In this document: positions 29,566-38,726 of the stretch, piece by piece
Numbering within the stretch: position 1 is the first letter of the stretch
Layout of the letters: each line of letters begins with the position of its first letter
Assembly (NCBI RefSeq): GCF_003349955.1
Contig: NZ_QLKQ01000022.1
Span: forward strand, 19,180 to 83,179
Source of the DNA: Azospirillum brasilense
Lineage (GTDB): Bacteria > Pseudomonadota > Alphaproteobacteria > Azospirillales > Azospirillaceae
Length of the DNA: 64,000 nt
Reading direction: 5' to 3'
Translations under genes and position numbers: made by a program
The notes under the pieces: model-generated
What the model saw: the letters and a program-made list of their open reading frames with translations, nothing else
What the model was told of the DNA's origin: nothing
The model's database searches: none

Positions 29566-30099
29566 GTGTCTACAGCCGATTCGCATTCCAGCGGCGTTCT
29601 GGACGCTCCATCCTCTGGCGAGGGCGTTCCGGTTCGCGTCCTGGTGAAATGGTTCGATCCGGGCAAGGGGTTCGGCTTCGCGGCGCCGCAGGACGGGACG
29701 ACCGACGCCTTCCTGCACATCTCCGTCCTGAACCGGGCCGGGCTGCATGAGGTCGGCGAGGGGGCGGAGCTTCTGTGCCGGGTGGTTCCGGGGGGCAAGG
29801 GGCCGCAGGTCGCCGACATCCTGGAGGTGCTGAGCACCGGCACGCCCGCCGAGAGCCGCGCCCCGCGCCGCGACCCGGCGTCCGGCCCCGAGGAGGAGCT
29901 GACGGGCACCGTGAAGTGGTTCAAGCCGGAGCAGGGCTTCGGATTCGTCACGGCGGACGACGGGGCCAAGGATGTCTTCGTTCACAAGAGCGTCCTGCGC
30001 CGCTGCAACCTGAGCGGACTGGACTCCGGGCAGCGGGTGCTGCTGCGGGTGCGCGCCGCGCCGAAGGGGCGGGAGGCGTCCTGGATCGTGCCGCTGTGA
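29566..30099 (+). CDS. Double cold-shock-domain protein
   Basis: Cytosolic single-strand nucleic-acid-binding protein of 177 residues with two cold-shock domains, an arrangement common in alphaproteobacteria. Domain 1 has VKWFDPGKGFGFAAP (about 27-41) with FLHISVL; domain 2 has VKWFKPEQGFGFVTAD (about 116-131) with VFVHKSVL. The aromatic RNP1 residues are kept in both. In domain 1 the RNP2 Val is replaced by Leu. The GTG start at 29566 follows GAAAGG. A long AT-richer leader precedes it (29440-29500), as often seen for cold-shock messages. Confidence 0.9.
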   Translation: MSTADSHSSGVLDAPSSGEGVPVRVLVKWFDPGKGFGFAAPQDGTTDAFLHISVLNRAGLHEVGEGAELLCRVVPGGKGPQVADILEVLSTGTPAESRAPRRDPASGPEEELTGTVKWFKPEQGFGFVTADDGAKDVFVHKSVLRRCNLSGLDSGQRVLLRVRAAPKGREASWIVPL

Positions 30100-30208
30100 C
30101 GCGCTCTCGGACGTTGAAATGACGGCGGGGCGTACGGACTTGTTGTATTTTCTTTAATTACCATCGACTAGCATCGTCGGCGCCTTTGTCCCTTGCAGGC
30201 TGACGGTG

Positions 30209-30871
30209 ATGCCGCTGTCCGGACCGTTTCACTTCCAATCCTCCGCCGCCATCGACCGCCACGGCGCGGACAGCGACGGGCCGCGCGCGGACGGCAGCTA
30301 TCTGGACCGCGAGTTCGGGGCCTATGTGGTGCCGGTCGTGCTGGGCCATCACCGGATCTCCGGCCGCGACGACGACATGCTGGTGACCACGCTCGGCTCC
30401 TGCGTCGCCGCCTGCATCAACGATCCGGTCGCCCGGGTCGGCGGCATGAACCATTTCCTGCTGCCCGGCTCCCCGTCCGGCGGCGAGGGGTATGGGGTGG
30501 CGACCCGCTATGGCAGCGTGGCGATGGAATGGCTGATCAACGACCTGCTGGAGCGCGGCGCCCGGCGCGAGCGGATGGAGGTCAAGCTGTTCGGGGCGGC
30601 CCGCGTCATCGACACCAGCCTGGACGTCGGCGCTGCCAACGCCGCCTTTGCGGTGGATTATGTGCGGCGGGAGGGGCTGGCGCTGGCCGTTCAGGATCTG
30701 GGCGGGGACAAGGGGCGGCGCGTCCATTTCTTCCCGGCCACCGGGCGGGCCTTCCGCCGCCTGCTGCGCCCCGAGGCGGAGCGGGAGACGGTGCATCAGG
30801 AGATGGACTATCTCCAGGCCCTGCGGCGCACCTCGGTGGAGGGTGAGGTGGAGCTGTTCGACCGGGGCTGA
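30209..30871 (+). CDS. cheD: Chemoreceptor glutamine deamidase CheD
   Basis: Deamidates specific glutamines of methyl-accepting chemotaxis proteins. The protein has 220 residues; the catalytic Cys (LGSCVAAC, about 65) and His (GMNHFLLPG, about 82) are present, with KLFGGA-like KLFGAARVID in the middle. The N-terminal 40 residues are extra relative to short CheD proteins. The start is uncertain: GTG 30206 and ATG 30209 are adjacent and the ribosome-binding site is weak. No other chemotaxis gene is nearby, so this is an orphan copy. Confidence 0.88.
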   Translation: MPLSGPFHFQSSAAIDRHGADSDGPRADGSYLDREFGAYVVPVVLGHHRISGRDDDMLVTTLGSCVAACINDPVARVGGMNHFLLPGSPSGGEGYGVATRYGSVAMEWLINDLLERGARRERMEVKLFGAARVIDTSLDVGAANAAFAVDYVRREGLALAVQDLGGDKGRRVHFFPATGRAFRRLLRPEAERETVHQEMDYLQALRRTSVEGEVELFDRG

Positions 30872-30878
30872 CGGGGAA

Positions 30879-31931
30879 TCACTCCCGCAGGATCTCCGCG
30901 GCCTCCACGGTCATCCACTCCGCCTGGTCGTTGTCCTCGCCATCGGTGAAGAGGGCCACGGTCACCGGCTCCTCGCCCGGCTTGCGGGCGGGAAAGTGAT
31001 AGGCGCAGGCCGACCCGCCCGGCCCGCCGCCGGTGTGCCCCCAATAGGGGCCGGCCTGCGCGTCGCGCTCCACCATCAGGCCGAGTCCGTAACCCGGCTC
31101 CACCCAGGGGCGCCCGCGCATGGTTCCCGGCACCGGGAAGGACTCCTGCATGCGCGCCGCCGCGGCGCCGGGGAGCAGGCCGTCCGCGAACAGCGCGTGG
31201 AGAAGATCGGCGATGTCCGCCGCCGTCGCGGCCACCACGCCATGGGCCACCCAGCCGGGATGGTAGCGGGCCGCCACGTCGGCGGGCTGGCCGTCCTTGC
31301 CGCCGAGATAGGGGCTGGGACCGGTCCACAGGCCGGACAGGTCGCCGCGCGCCGTCGGCACCGACCAGCCGGTCAGGGCCAGCGGGCCGAACAGCTCGCG
31401 CTCCAAAGCTTGGGGGAAGGGCAGGCCGGACACCCGCTCCAGCACCCGCTTCGCCAGCAGATAGCCGATGTTGGAATAGGAGAATTCCCGGCCCGGCGGG
31501 GCGAACAGGTCGCTGGCGCGGCAGCGTTCCAGGAAGCCGTCCTCGCTCCACGGCTCCTCTCCCGCCCGCACGGCGGCGTGGTAGGCGGGGCTGCCGCCGT
31601 AATTGCGCAGGCCGGCGCGGTGGGCGAGGAGCTGGGCCAAGGTGATCCGGCCGGCCGCCGCGAAGTCCGGCAGCCAGCGGTCCAGCGGAGCGTCGGGGTC
31701 GATCAGGCCCCGCTCGCACAGCCGCAGCAGCGCGGCGGCGGTCAGGGTCTTGGTGATGCTGTAGATCAGGAAGCGGGCCGTGGCCGGCGGAGGCGCCGCG
31801 CCGCTGCGGGCGAGGCCGGTGGCCCAGGAGCGCGGACCCGAACGGACCGCCACCACGGCGGCTTGGGCCGCGGCGGGGCCATCGCCTTCGTCGAGAAGCC
31901 GGGTCAATCGATCGGCGGTGTAACGATCCAT
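30879..31931 (-). CDS. Serine beta-lactamase-like hydrolase (class C/penicillin-binding family)
   Basis: Predicted serine hydrolase of 350 residues in the beta-lactamase/transpeptidase-like family; may be an esterase or D-aminopeptidase rather than a resistance enzyme. Catalytic SxxK is Ser58-Ile-Thr-Lys61, the Tyr of the YxN box is Tyr152 in FSYSNIGY, and the third box is HTGG near residue 298 in place of KTG. No signal peptide is visible, so it is probably cytosolic, unlike periplasmic AmpC. The ATG at 31931 follows GGAGGA/GAGG. It converges on cheD with 7 bp between stops. Confidence 0.82.
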   Translation of the reverse strand: MDRYTADRLTRLLDEGDGPAAAQAAVVAVRSGPRSWATGLARSGAAPPPATARFLIYSITKTLTAAALLRLCERGLIDPDAPLDRWLPDFAAAGRITLAQLLAHRAGLRNYGGSPAYHAAVRAGEEPWSEDGFLERCRASDLFAPPGREFSYSNIGYLLAKRVLERVSGLPFPQALERELFGPLALTGWSVPTARGDLSGLWTGPSPYLGGKDGQPADVAARYHPGWVAHGVVAATAADIADLLHALFADGLLPGAAAARMQESFPVPGTMRGRPWVEPGYGLGLMVERDAQAGPYWGHTGGGPGGSACAYHFPARKPGEEPVTVALFTDGEDNDQAEWMTVEAAEILRE

Positions 31932-32080
31932 GCCTCGCGGGTCCTCCGGTGAGGAATTCCCGGATAGTACGGCCATGCCGGGCGAATGGCGACGCCATAA
32001 CGGCCGCACCGGGCCGTGCCGGCTTCACGCCATGGTCCGCCTGCGCGTCTGCCTGTCGTTGAACCGACCAAAAGGAGCAG

Positions 32081-32581
32081 ATGATGCTGCATCGCAAACG
32101 ATTGGTTGCCGCGGCGCTGGGGGCCGCCCTGGCAATGGGCATTCCTTCTTACGGGTTTGCCGCGGACCTGCCAAATCTCAGCGATTTCAAGACTGCGACG
32201 ACTCAGAACGGGTGTCAGCTCATTCCGTTCGCGGATCTCCGCGCGCGGTGCGTGGAGGCCAACAACGGGCTACACGCGCAGGATGCCTGTTCGGCGCCGG
32301 CCTGTCAGGCCAGTGCCGGTGTGGACGAGAACCGGCGGCGGCAGCGGGCCTGGAGCAACTGCGTCGACCGGCGCACCGCGACGGAGAAGGCGTTCTCGGA
32401 CACCCTCGCTCGTTTCGAGAGCCTGAAGAAGGTTGAGCTGAAGGGGAACCAGGAGCCGAACAAGAGTTACAAGGCCGCCATGGAGACCATCACCGGGAGG
32501 ATCGCGGCGGGTCAGCCGGGCCACGCCCAAGCCCTGCGGGACGCTAAGAACACTTTGGCCGCCTGCGCGAGCCAGATCTGA
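32081..32581 (+). CDS. Small secreted protein with six cysteines, function unknown
   Basis: A 166-residue protein with a clear signal peptide (KRLVAAALGAALAMGIP, cut likely after GFA at about 27). After cleavage it has six cysteines (45, 57, 70, 75, 94, 163), an even number that suggests disulfides in the periplasm. The middle is Arg-rich (ENRRRQRAW) and the C-terminal half is helical. AAAAGGAG precedes the ATGATG start. Codon use is slightly less GC-biased than in its neighbours. I do not recognise a family. Confidence 0.75.
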   Translation: MMLHRKRLVAAALGAALAMGIPSYGFAADLPNLSDFKTATTQNGCQLIPFADLRARCVEANNGLHAQDACSAPACQASAGVDENRRRQRAWSNCVDRRTATEKAFSDTLARFESLKKVELKGNQEPNKSYKAAMETITGRIAAGQPGHAQALRDAKNTLAACASQI

Positions 32582-32585
32582 CGCG

Positions 32586-32617
32586 AAACGGGCCGCTCCG
32601 CAAGGGGCGGCCCGTTT
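32586..32617 (+). terminator. Terminator of the secreted-protein gene
   Basis: An 11-bp perfect stem, AAACGGGCCGC and GCGGCCCGTTT, around a 10-nt loop directly after the stop codon. It is symmetrical enough to work for ppdK on the other strand as well. Confidence 0.8.
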
Positions 32618-32628
32618 GACCGTCAAGG

Positions 32629-32652
32629 CGGCCCGCCCGATAGGGCGGGCCG
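32629..32652. terminator. Second hairpin between convergent genes, 3' of ppdK
   Basis: CGGCCCGCCC-GATA-GGGCGGGCCG is a perfect 10-bp stem with no T run, 10 bp past the ppdK stop. Together with the previous hairpin it closes both convergent transcripts. Confidence 0.65.
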
Positions 32653-32661
32653 TGGTCCGGG

Positions 32662-35355
32662 TCAGTCGCGCTTCACCGTGTCGGCGTCGAGCGCCGCCTG
32701 GGCGGCGGCGAGACGGGCGATCGGCACGCGGTAGGGCGAGCAGGACACGTAATCCAGCCCGACCTTCTCGCAGAAGGAGATGGAGGCCGGGTCGCCGCCA
32801 TGCTCGCCGCAGATGCCGAGCTTGATGTTCGGACGGACCTTGCGGCCGCGCTCCGTGGCGATGGCGATCAGTTCGCCGACGCAGTCCTGGTCCAGCGTCT
32901 GGAACGGGTCGTGCTCCAGGATGCCCTGGCGCTGGTACTCCGGCAGGAAGGCACCGGCGTCGTCGCGCGACAGGCCGAAGGTCGTCTGGGTCAGGTCGTT
33001 CGTGCCGTAGGAGAAGAACTCCGCCGTCTCGGCGATCTCATCGGCCTTCAGCGCCGCGCGCGGCAGCTCGATCATCGTGCCGACCATGTACTCGAAGGTG
33101 ACGCCGGTCGAGTCCATGACCTCCTTGGCGACGCGGTCGATGACGGCCTTGAGGATGTCCAGCTCCTTCTTGGTGACGATGAGCGGGATCATGACCTCCG
33201 GCATCACCGTCTCACCCGTGGTCTTGGAGACTTCGGCGACCGCGCTGAAGATGGCGCGGGCCTGCATCTCATAGATCTCGGGATAGGTGATGCCGAGGCG
33301 GCAGCCGCGATGGCCGAGCATCGGGTTGGCCTCGTGGAGCTGCACCACGCGGTGGTTCACCTTGAGCTGGTCGGTGCCGGTGGCCTTGGCGACCTCCGCC
33401 ATCTCCGCCTCGGTGTTGGGCAGGAACTCGTGCAGCGGCGGGTCGAGCAGGCGGATGGTCACCGGCAGGCCCGACATGATCGTGAACAGCTCGACGAAGT
33501 CCTTCTTCTGGAAGGGCTCCAGCTTGGCCAGCGCGGCGCGGCGGCCGGCCTCGTTTTCGGCCAGGATCATCTCGCGCACCGCCAGGATGCGGTCCGGGTC
33601 GAAGAACATGTGCTCGGTGCGCGACAGGCCGATGCCCTCCGCGCCGAACTTCCGCGCGGTGCGGGCGTCCAGCGGGGTCTCCGCGTTGGTGCGGATCTTC
33701 ATGCGGCGCAGCGAATCGGCCCAGCCCATCAGCGTGGCGAAGTCGCCCGACAGCTCCGGCTGGATCGTCGGTACCTGGCCCAGCATCACCTCGCCGGTCG
33801 AGCCGTCGATGGTGACGATGTCGCCTTCCTTGATGGTGACGCCGCGGACCGACATGATCTTGGACTTGTAGTCCACGCGCAGGTCGCCGGCGCCGGACAC
33901 GCAGGCGCGGCCCATGCCGCGGGCCACCACGGCGGCGTGGCTGGTCATGCCGCCGCGGGTGGTCAGGATGCCGCGGGCGGCGTGCATGCCGTGGATGTCC
34001 TCAGGCGAGGTCTCCACGCGGCACAGGATGACCGCCTCGCCCTGGCCGGCCAGGGTCTCCGCCTCGTCGGCGGTGAAGACGACCTTGCCCGAGGCCGCAC
34101 CCGGCGACGCCGGCAGGCCCTTGGCGATGACCTTGCGCTCCGCCTTCGGGTCCAGCGTCGGGTGGAGGAGCTGGTCGAGCGAGGCCGGGTCGATGCGGCG
34201 CACGGCCTCCGCCTTGTCGATCAGCCCTTCCTCGGCGAGGTCGACGGCGATCTTCAGCGCCGCCGGTGCGGTGCGCTTGCCGTTGCGGGTCTGCAGCATG
34301 AACAGCTTGTTCTGCTGGACCGTGAACTCGATGTCCTGCATGTCGCGGTAGTGCTTCTCCAGCGTGAGGCGGACCTCGTTCAGCTGGTTGAAGACCTCCG
34401 GCATGACCTCTTCCATGGCGGGGAGGTCGGACTTGTTGGCCTCCTTGCCGGCGATGGTCAGGTGCTGCGGCGTGCGGATGCCGGCCACCACGTCCTCGCC
34501 CTGGGCGTTGACGAGGTACTCGCCGTAGAAGGCGTTCTCGCCGGTGGACGGGTTGCGGGTGAAGGCCACGCCGGTGGCGCAGTCGTTGCCCATGTTGCCG
34601 AACACCATGCACTGCACGTTGACGGCGGTGCCCCAGTCGGCGGGGATGTCGTGCAGCTTGCGGTAGGTGATGGCGCGGGCGTTCATCCACGAGCCGAACA
34701 CGGCGCCGACGGCGCCCCACAGCTGCTCCTGAACGTCCTGCGGGAAGGGCCTGCCGAGTTCGTGCTCGACGGCCTTCTTGTAGTCCTCGATGACGGCCTG
34801 CCAGTCGGCGGCGCTGAGGTCGGTGTCGAGGTTGTGGTTCTTGTCGCGCTTGTGGTTGTCCAGGATCTCCTCGAAATGGTGGTGGTCAACGTCCAGCACC
34901 ACGTTCGAGTACATCTGGATGAAGCGGCGGTAGCTGTCGTAGGCGAATCGGGCATCGCCCGAGCGCTTGGCGAGGCCGGCGGCGGTCGCGTCGTTCAGCC
35001 CGAGATTCAGCACCGTGTCCATCATGCCCGGCATGGAGGCGCGGGCGCCGGAGCGCACCGAGACCAGCAGCGGGTTGGCCGGATCGCCGAAGGTGGCGCC
35101 CATGGCCTGCTCCAGCCCCTTCACCGCGCCGTCCACCTGAGCCTTCAGCTCCGGCGGATAGTTGCGGCCGTTGGCATAGAAATAGGTGCAGACCTCGGTT
35201 GTGATGGTGAAACCCGGAGGAACCGGGAGGCCCAGATTGGCCATCTCGGCCAGATTGGCTCCCTTGCCGCCGAGCAGGTTCTTCATGTCCGCCCGGCCTT
35301 CGGTGGCATCGGCACCGAAGCAGTAAACCCACTTGTTCTCGCCCTGGCTCGCCAT
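32662..35355 (-). CDS. ppdK: Pyruvate, phosphate dikinase
   Basis: Reversible conversion of pyruvate, ATP and phosphate to PEP, AMP and pyrophosphate; supports growth on organic acids. The protein has 897 residues. The N-terminal nucleotide domain begins KWVYCFG and has LLGGKGANLAEM (about 28-39). The swivelling phosphohistidine domain shows GGMTSHAAVVARGMGR (about 455), and the PEP domain ends with GICGEHGGDP and the Cys-bearing DYVSCSPYRVPIARLA. The ATG at 35355 (MASQGENK) has GAGGA upstream; a GTG 18 bp earlier has not. Confidence 0.96.
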   Translation of the reverse strand: MASQGENKWVYCFGADATEGRADMKNLLGGKGANLAEMANLGLPVPPGFTITTEVCTYFYANGRNYPPELKAQVDGAVKGLEQAMGATFGDPANPLLVSVRSGARASMPGMMDTVLNLGLNDATAAGLAKRSGDARFAYDSYRRFIQMYSNVVLDVDHHHFEEILDNHKRDKNHNLDTDLSAADWQAVIEDYKKAVEHELGRPFPQDVQEQLWGAVGAVFGSWMNARAITYRKLHDIPADWGTAVNVQCMVFGNMGNDCATGVAFTRNPSTGENAFYGEYLVNAQGEDVVAGIRTPQHLTIAGKEANKSDLPAMEEVMPEVFNQLNEVRLTLEKHYRDMQDIEFTVQQNKLFMLQTRNGKRTAPAALKIAVDLAEEGLIDKAEAVRRIDPASLDQLLHPTLDPKAERKVIAKGLPASPGAASGKVVFTADEAETLAGQGEAVILCRVETSPEDIHGMHAARGILTTRGGMTSHAAVVARGMGRACVSGAGDLRVDYKSKIMSVRGVTIKEGDIVTIDGSTGEVMLGQVPTIQPELSGDFATLMGWADSLRRMKIRTNAETPLDARTARKFGAEGIGLSRTEHMFFDPDRILAVREMILAENEAGRRAALAKLEPFQKKDFVELFTIMSGLPVTIRLLDPPLHEFLPNTEAEMAEVAKATGTDQLKVNHRVVQLHEANPMLGHRGCRLGITYPEIYEMQARAIFSAVAEVSKTTGETVMPEVMIPLIVTKKELDILKAVIDRVAKEVMDSTGVTFEYMVGTMIELPRAALKADEIAETAEFFSYGTNDLTQTTFGLSRDDAGAFLPEYQRQGILEHDPFQTLDQDCVGELIAIATERGRKVRPNIKLGICGEHGGDPASISFCEKVGLDYVSCSPYRVPIARLAAAQAALDADTVKRD

Positions 35356-35634
35356 CGTGAAATCCTCGTTCACCTCTATGGTCGTCCGGCCGTCGGCTGT
35401 GCGGGGAACCGGTGAAGATCAGCCCGGCGAACGGGTGTCCTTCTGGTATGACCGCGCAACCGCATCCGATGGAGCCCCTTCTAGCCCCCCGCGGAAGGAG
35501 AACACAAGACGATCCGTTGCATAGCGTGAGCGCGACGGTGCTGATCCCATTTATGCCACGGTGCGCAAAAGGGGCAGGCCGGACGGAAAACTACCCCTTA
35601 TCCCTTGCGCAAAAAGGGAAATCCGCCGCGGCCC

Positions 35635-36342
35635 TCATGGGCCGCGGGCCAGATCCAGCACGGCGTCGGTGGCCGGCGGGGGCGGGCGTTCGCGGTCGGC
35701 GCCGCGGCGGCTGCGGAAGGTCCGGAAGGCGATGGCCATCCAGGTGCCGTGGAAGGCCATGCCGCAGAGCAGGACGATCTCCCCCGGCACCGGCCCGATG
35801 GTCGCCCGCGCGAACAGCTCGTCCAGGCTCGACAGCGGGACCGGGTGGATCATCAGCTTGCCCAGATAGGCCACCACCTGGATCAGGAAGATCCAGCCGT
35901 AGTTCCGGCGCAGCCGGCGGCCCACCGCCTCCAGGTAGGTGATGTGCAGGTTGGGGTGCTGGTAGTCCTGGAACAGCGTCTCGTTCCAGCCCCGGGCGAA
36001 TTGGTCGCCCTGGCCGCGCAGGATGGGCCCCAGGAAATACAGCTCCAGCACATGGGCGCGGATTCGCCAGAAGTCGAAGAAGCGGTAGCGCCGCGCCTCG
36101 ATGTAGAGGAACACGGCGACCAGCAGCCCCACCAGCACCAGCGGCAGGGGGGAGGCGGTGGCGCTGCTGAAGGTCAGCGACAGGGCGATCCCGGTGGTCA
36201 CCACCGCCCAGTTGGTGGTGGCGTCCAGCCGCGTGCGCCAGACGGTGCTGCGGTAGATCTCGGCCCTGTAGAGGTGCGACAGGGCCGTGACCTCGGCCGA
36301 GGTGTAGTGGGTCTTGGGTGCTTTGGCGGCGATGTCGTCCAT
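35635..36342 (-). CDS. DUF2270 membrane protein
   Basis: Predicted inner-membrane protein of 235 residues, function unknown. The family hallmark HLYRAEIYRSTVWRTRLD (about 22-39) leads to a first hydrophobic pair (NWAVVTTGIALSLTF; PLVLVGLLVAVFLYI), then EARRYRFFDFWRIR, and a further pair near residues 150-210. The ATG at 36342 has GGGGGAGGA upstream. It lies 56 bp after bioB on the same strand and may be read from the biotin operon, but nothing links it to biotin. Confidence 0.82.
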   Translation of the reverse strand: MDDIAAKAPKTHYTSAEVTALSHLYRAEIYRSTVWRTRLDATTNWAVVTTGIALSLTFSSATASPLPLVLVGLLVAVFLYIEARRYRFFDFWRIRAHVLELYFLGPILRGQGDQFARGWNETLFQDYQHPNLHITYLEAVGRRLRRNYGWIFLIQVVAYLGKLMIHPVPLSSLDELFARATIGPVPGEIVLLCGMAFHGTWMAIAFRTFRSRRGADRERPPPPATDAVLDLARGP

Positions 36343-36397
36343 GCTCGGCGTCCTCCCCCTGGCTTTTCTTGGCGCAGGGGCCGGGGACGCCGGCGCG

Positions 36398-37396
36398 TCA
36401 GTGGGCGCCGCCGTCGGCCTCAAGCCCCAGCCGGTCGAACAGCCGCCGGTCGGCCTCATGCTCCGGGTTGCCGGTGGTCAGCAGCTTGTCGCCATAGAAG
36501 ATGGAGTTCGCGCCGGCGTAGAAACAGAGTGCCTGACCCTCGTCGCTGAGCGAGCGGCGGCCCGCCGACAGGCGGACGTAGGAGCGCGGCATCAGGATGC
36601 GGGCGACCGCGATGGTGCGGATGAACTCGAAGGCGTCCAGCGCGTCGACGCCGCCCAGCGGGGTGCCGGCGACCGAGACCAGCTTGTTGATCGGCACGCT
36701 TTCCGGCTGCGGCGACAGGTTCGCCAGGGTCTCCAGCAGGCCGGCGCGGTCCACCCGGCTTTCCCCCAGCCCGACGATGCCGCCCGAGCAGACCTTCAGC
36801 CCGGCGTCGCGGACGTTGGCCAGCGTGTCCAGCCGGTCGCGGTAGCTGTGGGTGGAGACGATCTGCTCGTAGAACTCCTCCGACGTGTCGAGGTTGTGGT
36901 TGTAGTAGTCGAGCCCGGCGTCCTTCAGCGCGTCGGCCTGCGGGCGGGTCAGCATGCCCAGCGTCATGCAGGCCTCCAGCCCCAGGTCCTTCACGTCGCG
37001 GACGATGTTCGCCAGCTTCTCGACGTCGCGGTCCTTCAGCTCGCGCCACGCCGCCCCCATGCAGAAGCGGCCCGCGCCCGCCTGCTTGGCCTTCTCGGCG
37101 GCGGCGCGCACCTGAGCGCGGTCCAGCAGCTTCTCCGCCCCGACGCCGGTGTCGTACTTCACGCTCTGCGCGCAGTACTTGCAGTCCTCCTGACAGCCGC
37201 CGGTCTTGATGTTCAGCAGGGTGGAGAGCTGGACCTTGTTCGGGTCGTGGTGCTGGCGGTGCGTCTCGTGGGCGCGGTGCAGCAACTCTATGAAGGGCAG
37301 CTCGAACAGGGCCAGGATGTCCTCGCGGGTCCAGCGCCGGGCGGTGGAGGCGGCGGCGGCAGTGGAATCCGCGGTCTGCATGACGGTGTCGGGCAT
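36398..37396 (-). CDS. bioB: Biotin synthase
   Basis: Radical-SAM enzyme that inserts sulfur into dethiobiotin, the last step of biotin synthesis. The protein has 332 residues. The radical-SAM cluster cysteines are Cys68, Cys72 and Cys75 ([13 protein letters not shown]). Other landmarks are [13 protein letters not shown] (about 154), [11 protein letters not shown] and [16 protein letters not shown]. The ATG at 37396 follows GAGGA. It lies 25 bp after the bioA stop and closes the bioF-H-CD-A-B run. Confidence 0.96.
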   Translation of the reverse strand: MPDTVMQTADSTAAAASTARRWTREDILALFELPFIELLHRAHETHRQHHDPNKVQLSTLLNIKTGGCQEDCKYCAQSVKYDTGVGAEKLLDRAQVRAAAEKAKQAGAGRFCMGAAWRELKDRDVEKLANIVRDVKDLGLEACMTLGMLTRPQADALKDAGLDYYNHNLDTSEEFYEQIVSTHSYRDRLDTLANVRDAGLKVCSGGIVGLGESRVDRAGLLETLANLSPQPESVPINKLVSVAGTPLGGVDALDAFEFIRTIAVARILMPRSYVRLSAGRRSLSDEGQALCFYAGANSIFYGDKLLTTGNPEHEADRRLFDRLGLEADGGAH

Positions 37397-37421
37397 GGTC
37401 GGTCCTCGGGGGAAATGCGAA

Positions 37422-38726
37422 TCAGAGAAGGGTATCGGCGGCATCGCGGATCGCGGCGTAGGCGCGGTCCAGCTGCCCGTCCGTCACGCAGTAGGGCGGC
37501 AGCAGGTATATCACAGGGCCAAGCGGGCGCAGCAGCAATCCCCGTTCCAGGAAGAAGCGCTTCAGCGTCTGCCCGACCGCGGCGGTGTAGCCCTGCGCGT
37601 CGGTCACCTCGATGGCGGCGATGGTGCCCATGACGCGCCCGCGCGACAGCTTCGGGTGGCCGGACAGGTCGGCGATGGCGGCGCGGTGCCGCGCCTCGAT
37701 GCGCGCGAGGTTGGCGGCGGTCTCCGCCGAGGTGGTCAGCTCCAGCGAGGCCAGGGCGGCGGCGCAGCCCAGCGGGTTGGCGGTGAAGCTGTGGCCGTGG
37801 GCGAAGGCCCGGTCGAAGCCGGCGCCCTTGAACGCCTCGTAGATCGTTTCGCCGCAGGCGGTGACCGACAGCGGCAGGAAACCGCCGGTCAGCCCCTTGG
37901 ACAGGCAGATCAGGTCCGGGGCGACCCCGGCCTTCTGGCTGGCGAACAGGGCGCCGGTGCGGCCGAAGCCGGTCATCACCTCGTCGAAGATCACCAGACC
38001 GCCCGCCGACCGCACCCGCGCCGCCATGGCCCGCAGGAACTCCGGCCGGCAGAAGCGCATGCCGGACGCGCCCTGGACCAGCGGTTCGATGATGACGGCG
38101 ACCAGCTCCGCCCCGTTGGCGGCCAGCCAGCGGTCGAGCCAGTCCAGCGCCGCGGCCTCCTTGGCCTCGACCTCCGGGTCGCCGTCCCAGGTGGCGGGGT
38201 AGGGCATGCGGTCCACGGCGAACAGCAACTCCTGGAACGGCGCGTAGAAGCCGGAGCCGACCCCCGCCGCCATCGCGCCGAAGGTGTCGCCGTGGTAGCT
38301 GCCCTCGAAGGCGAGAAAGCGGCGGCGCTGGCCCTCGCCCTTGTTGCGCCAGTACTGCCAGGCGAGCTTCAGCGCCACCTCCACCGCGGTGGAGCCGTTG
38401 TCGGAGTAGAAGACGCGGTCGAGGCCGCCCGGCAGCACCTCGGCCAGCCGGGCGGCGAGGCGGGCGGCGGGGCTGTGGGTGAAGTCGGCGAAGATCACCT
38501 GCTCCAGCCGGTGCGCCTGTTCCGCGATGGCTCCGGCGATGGCCGGGTGGGCATGGCCGTGCAGATTCACCCACCAGGAGGAGATGAGGTCGAGGATTTC
38601 CCGTCCGTCCTCGGTGAACAGGCTGACTCCCTTGCCGTGGGTGACGGCCAGCGGCTCCGGCGCGGTCTGCGCCTGGGTGAAGGGGTGCCAGACGTGGCGC
38701 CGGTCGAGAGAAACGGTGTCGGTCAT
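37422..38726 (-). CDS. bioA: Adenosylmethionine-8-amino-7-oxononanoate aminotransferase
   Basis: PLP enzyme converting KAPA to DAPA with SAM as amino donor. The protein has 434 residues. [15 protein letters not shown] (about 49-63), the phosphate-binding [12 protein letters not shown], the [12 protein letters not shown] block (about 247-258) and the PLP lysine Lys277 in CLSKGLTGG are seen. The WHPFTQ near residue 13 is typical of BioA. Its start overlaps the bioCD stop by 4 bp (ATGA), so translation is coupled. Confidence 0.95.
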   Translation of the reverse strand: MTDTVSLDRRHVWHPFTQAQTAPEPLAVTHGKGVSLFTEDGREILDLISSWWVNLHGHAHPAIAGAIAEQAHRLEQVIFADFTHSPAARLAARLAEVLPGGLDRVFYSDNGSTAVEVALKLAWQYWRNKGEGQRRRFLAFEGSYHGDTFGAMAAGVGSGFYAPFQELLFAVDRMPYPATWDGDPEVEAKEAAALDWLDRWLAANGAELVAVIIEPLVQGASGMRFCRPEFLRAMAARVRSAGGLVIFDEVMTGFGRTGALFASQKAGVAPDLICLSKGLTGGFLPLSVTACGETIYEAFKGAGFDRAFAHGHSFTANPLGCAAALASLELTTSAETAANLARIEARHRAAIADLSGHPKLSRGRVMGTIAAIEVTDAQGYTAAVGQTLKRFFLERGLLLRPLGPVIYLLPPYCVTDGQLDRAYAAIRDAADTLL

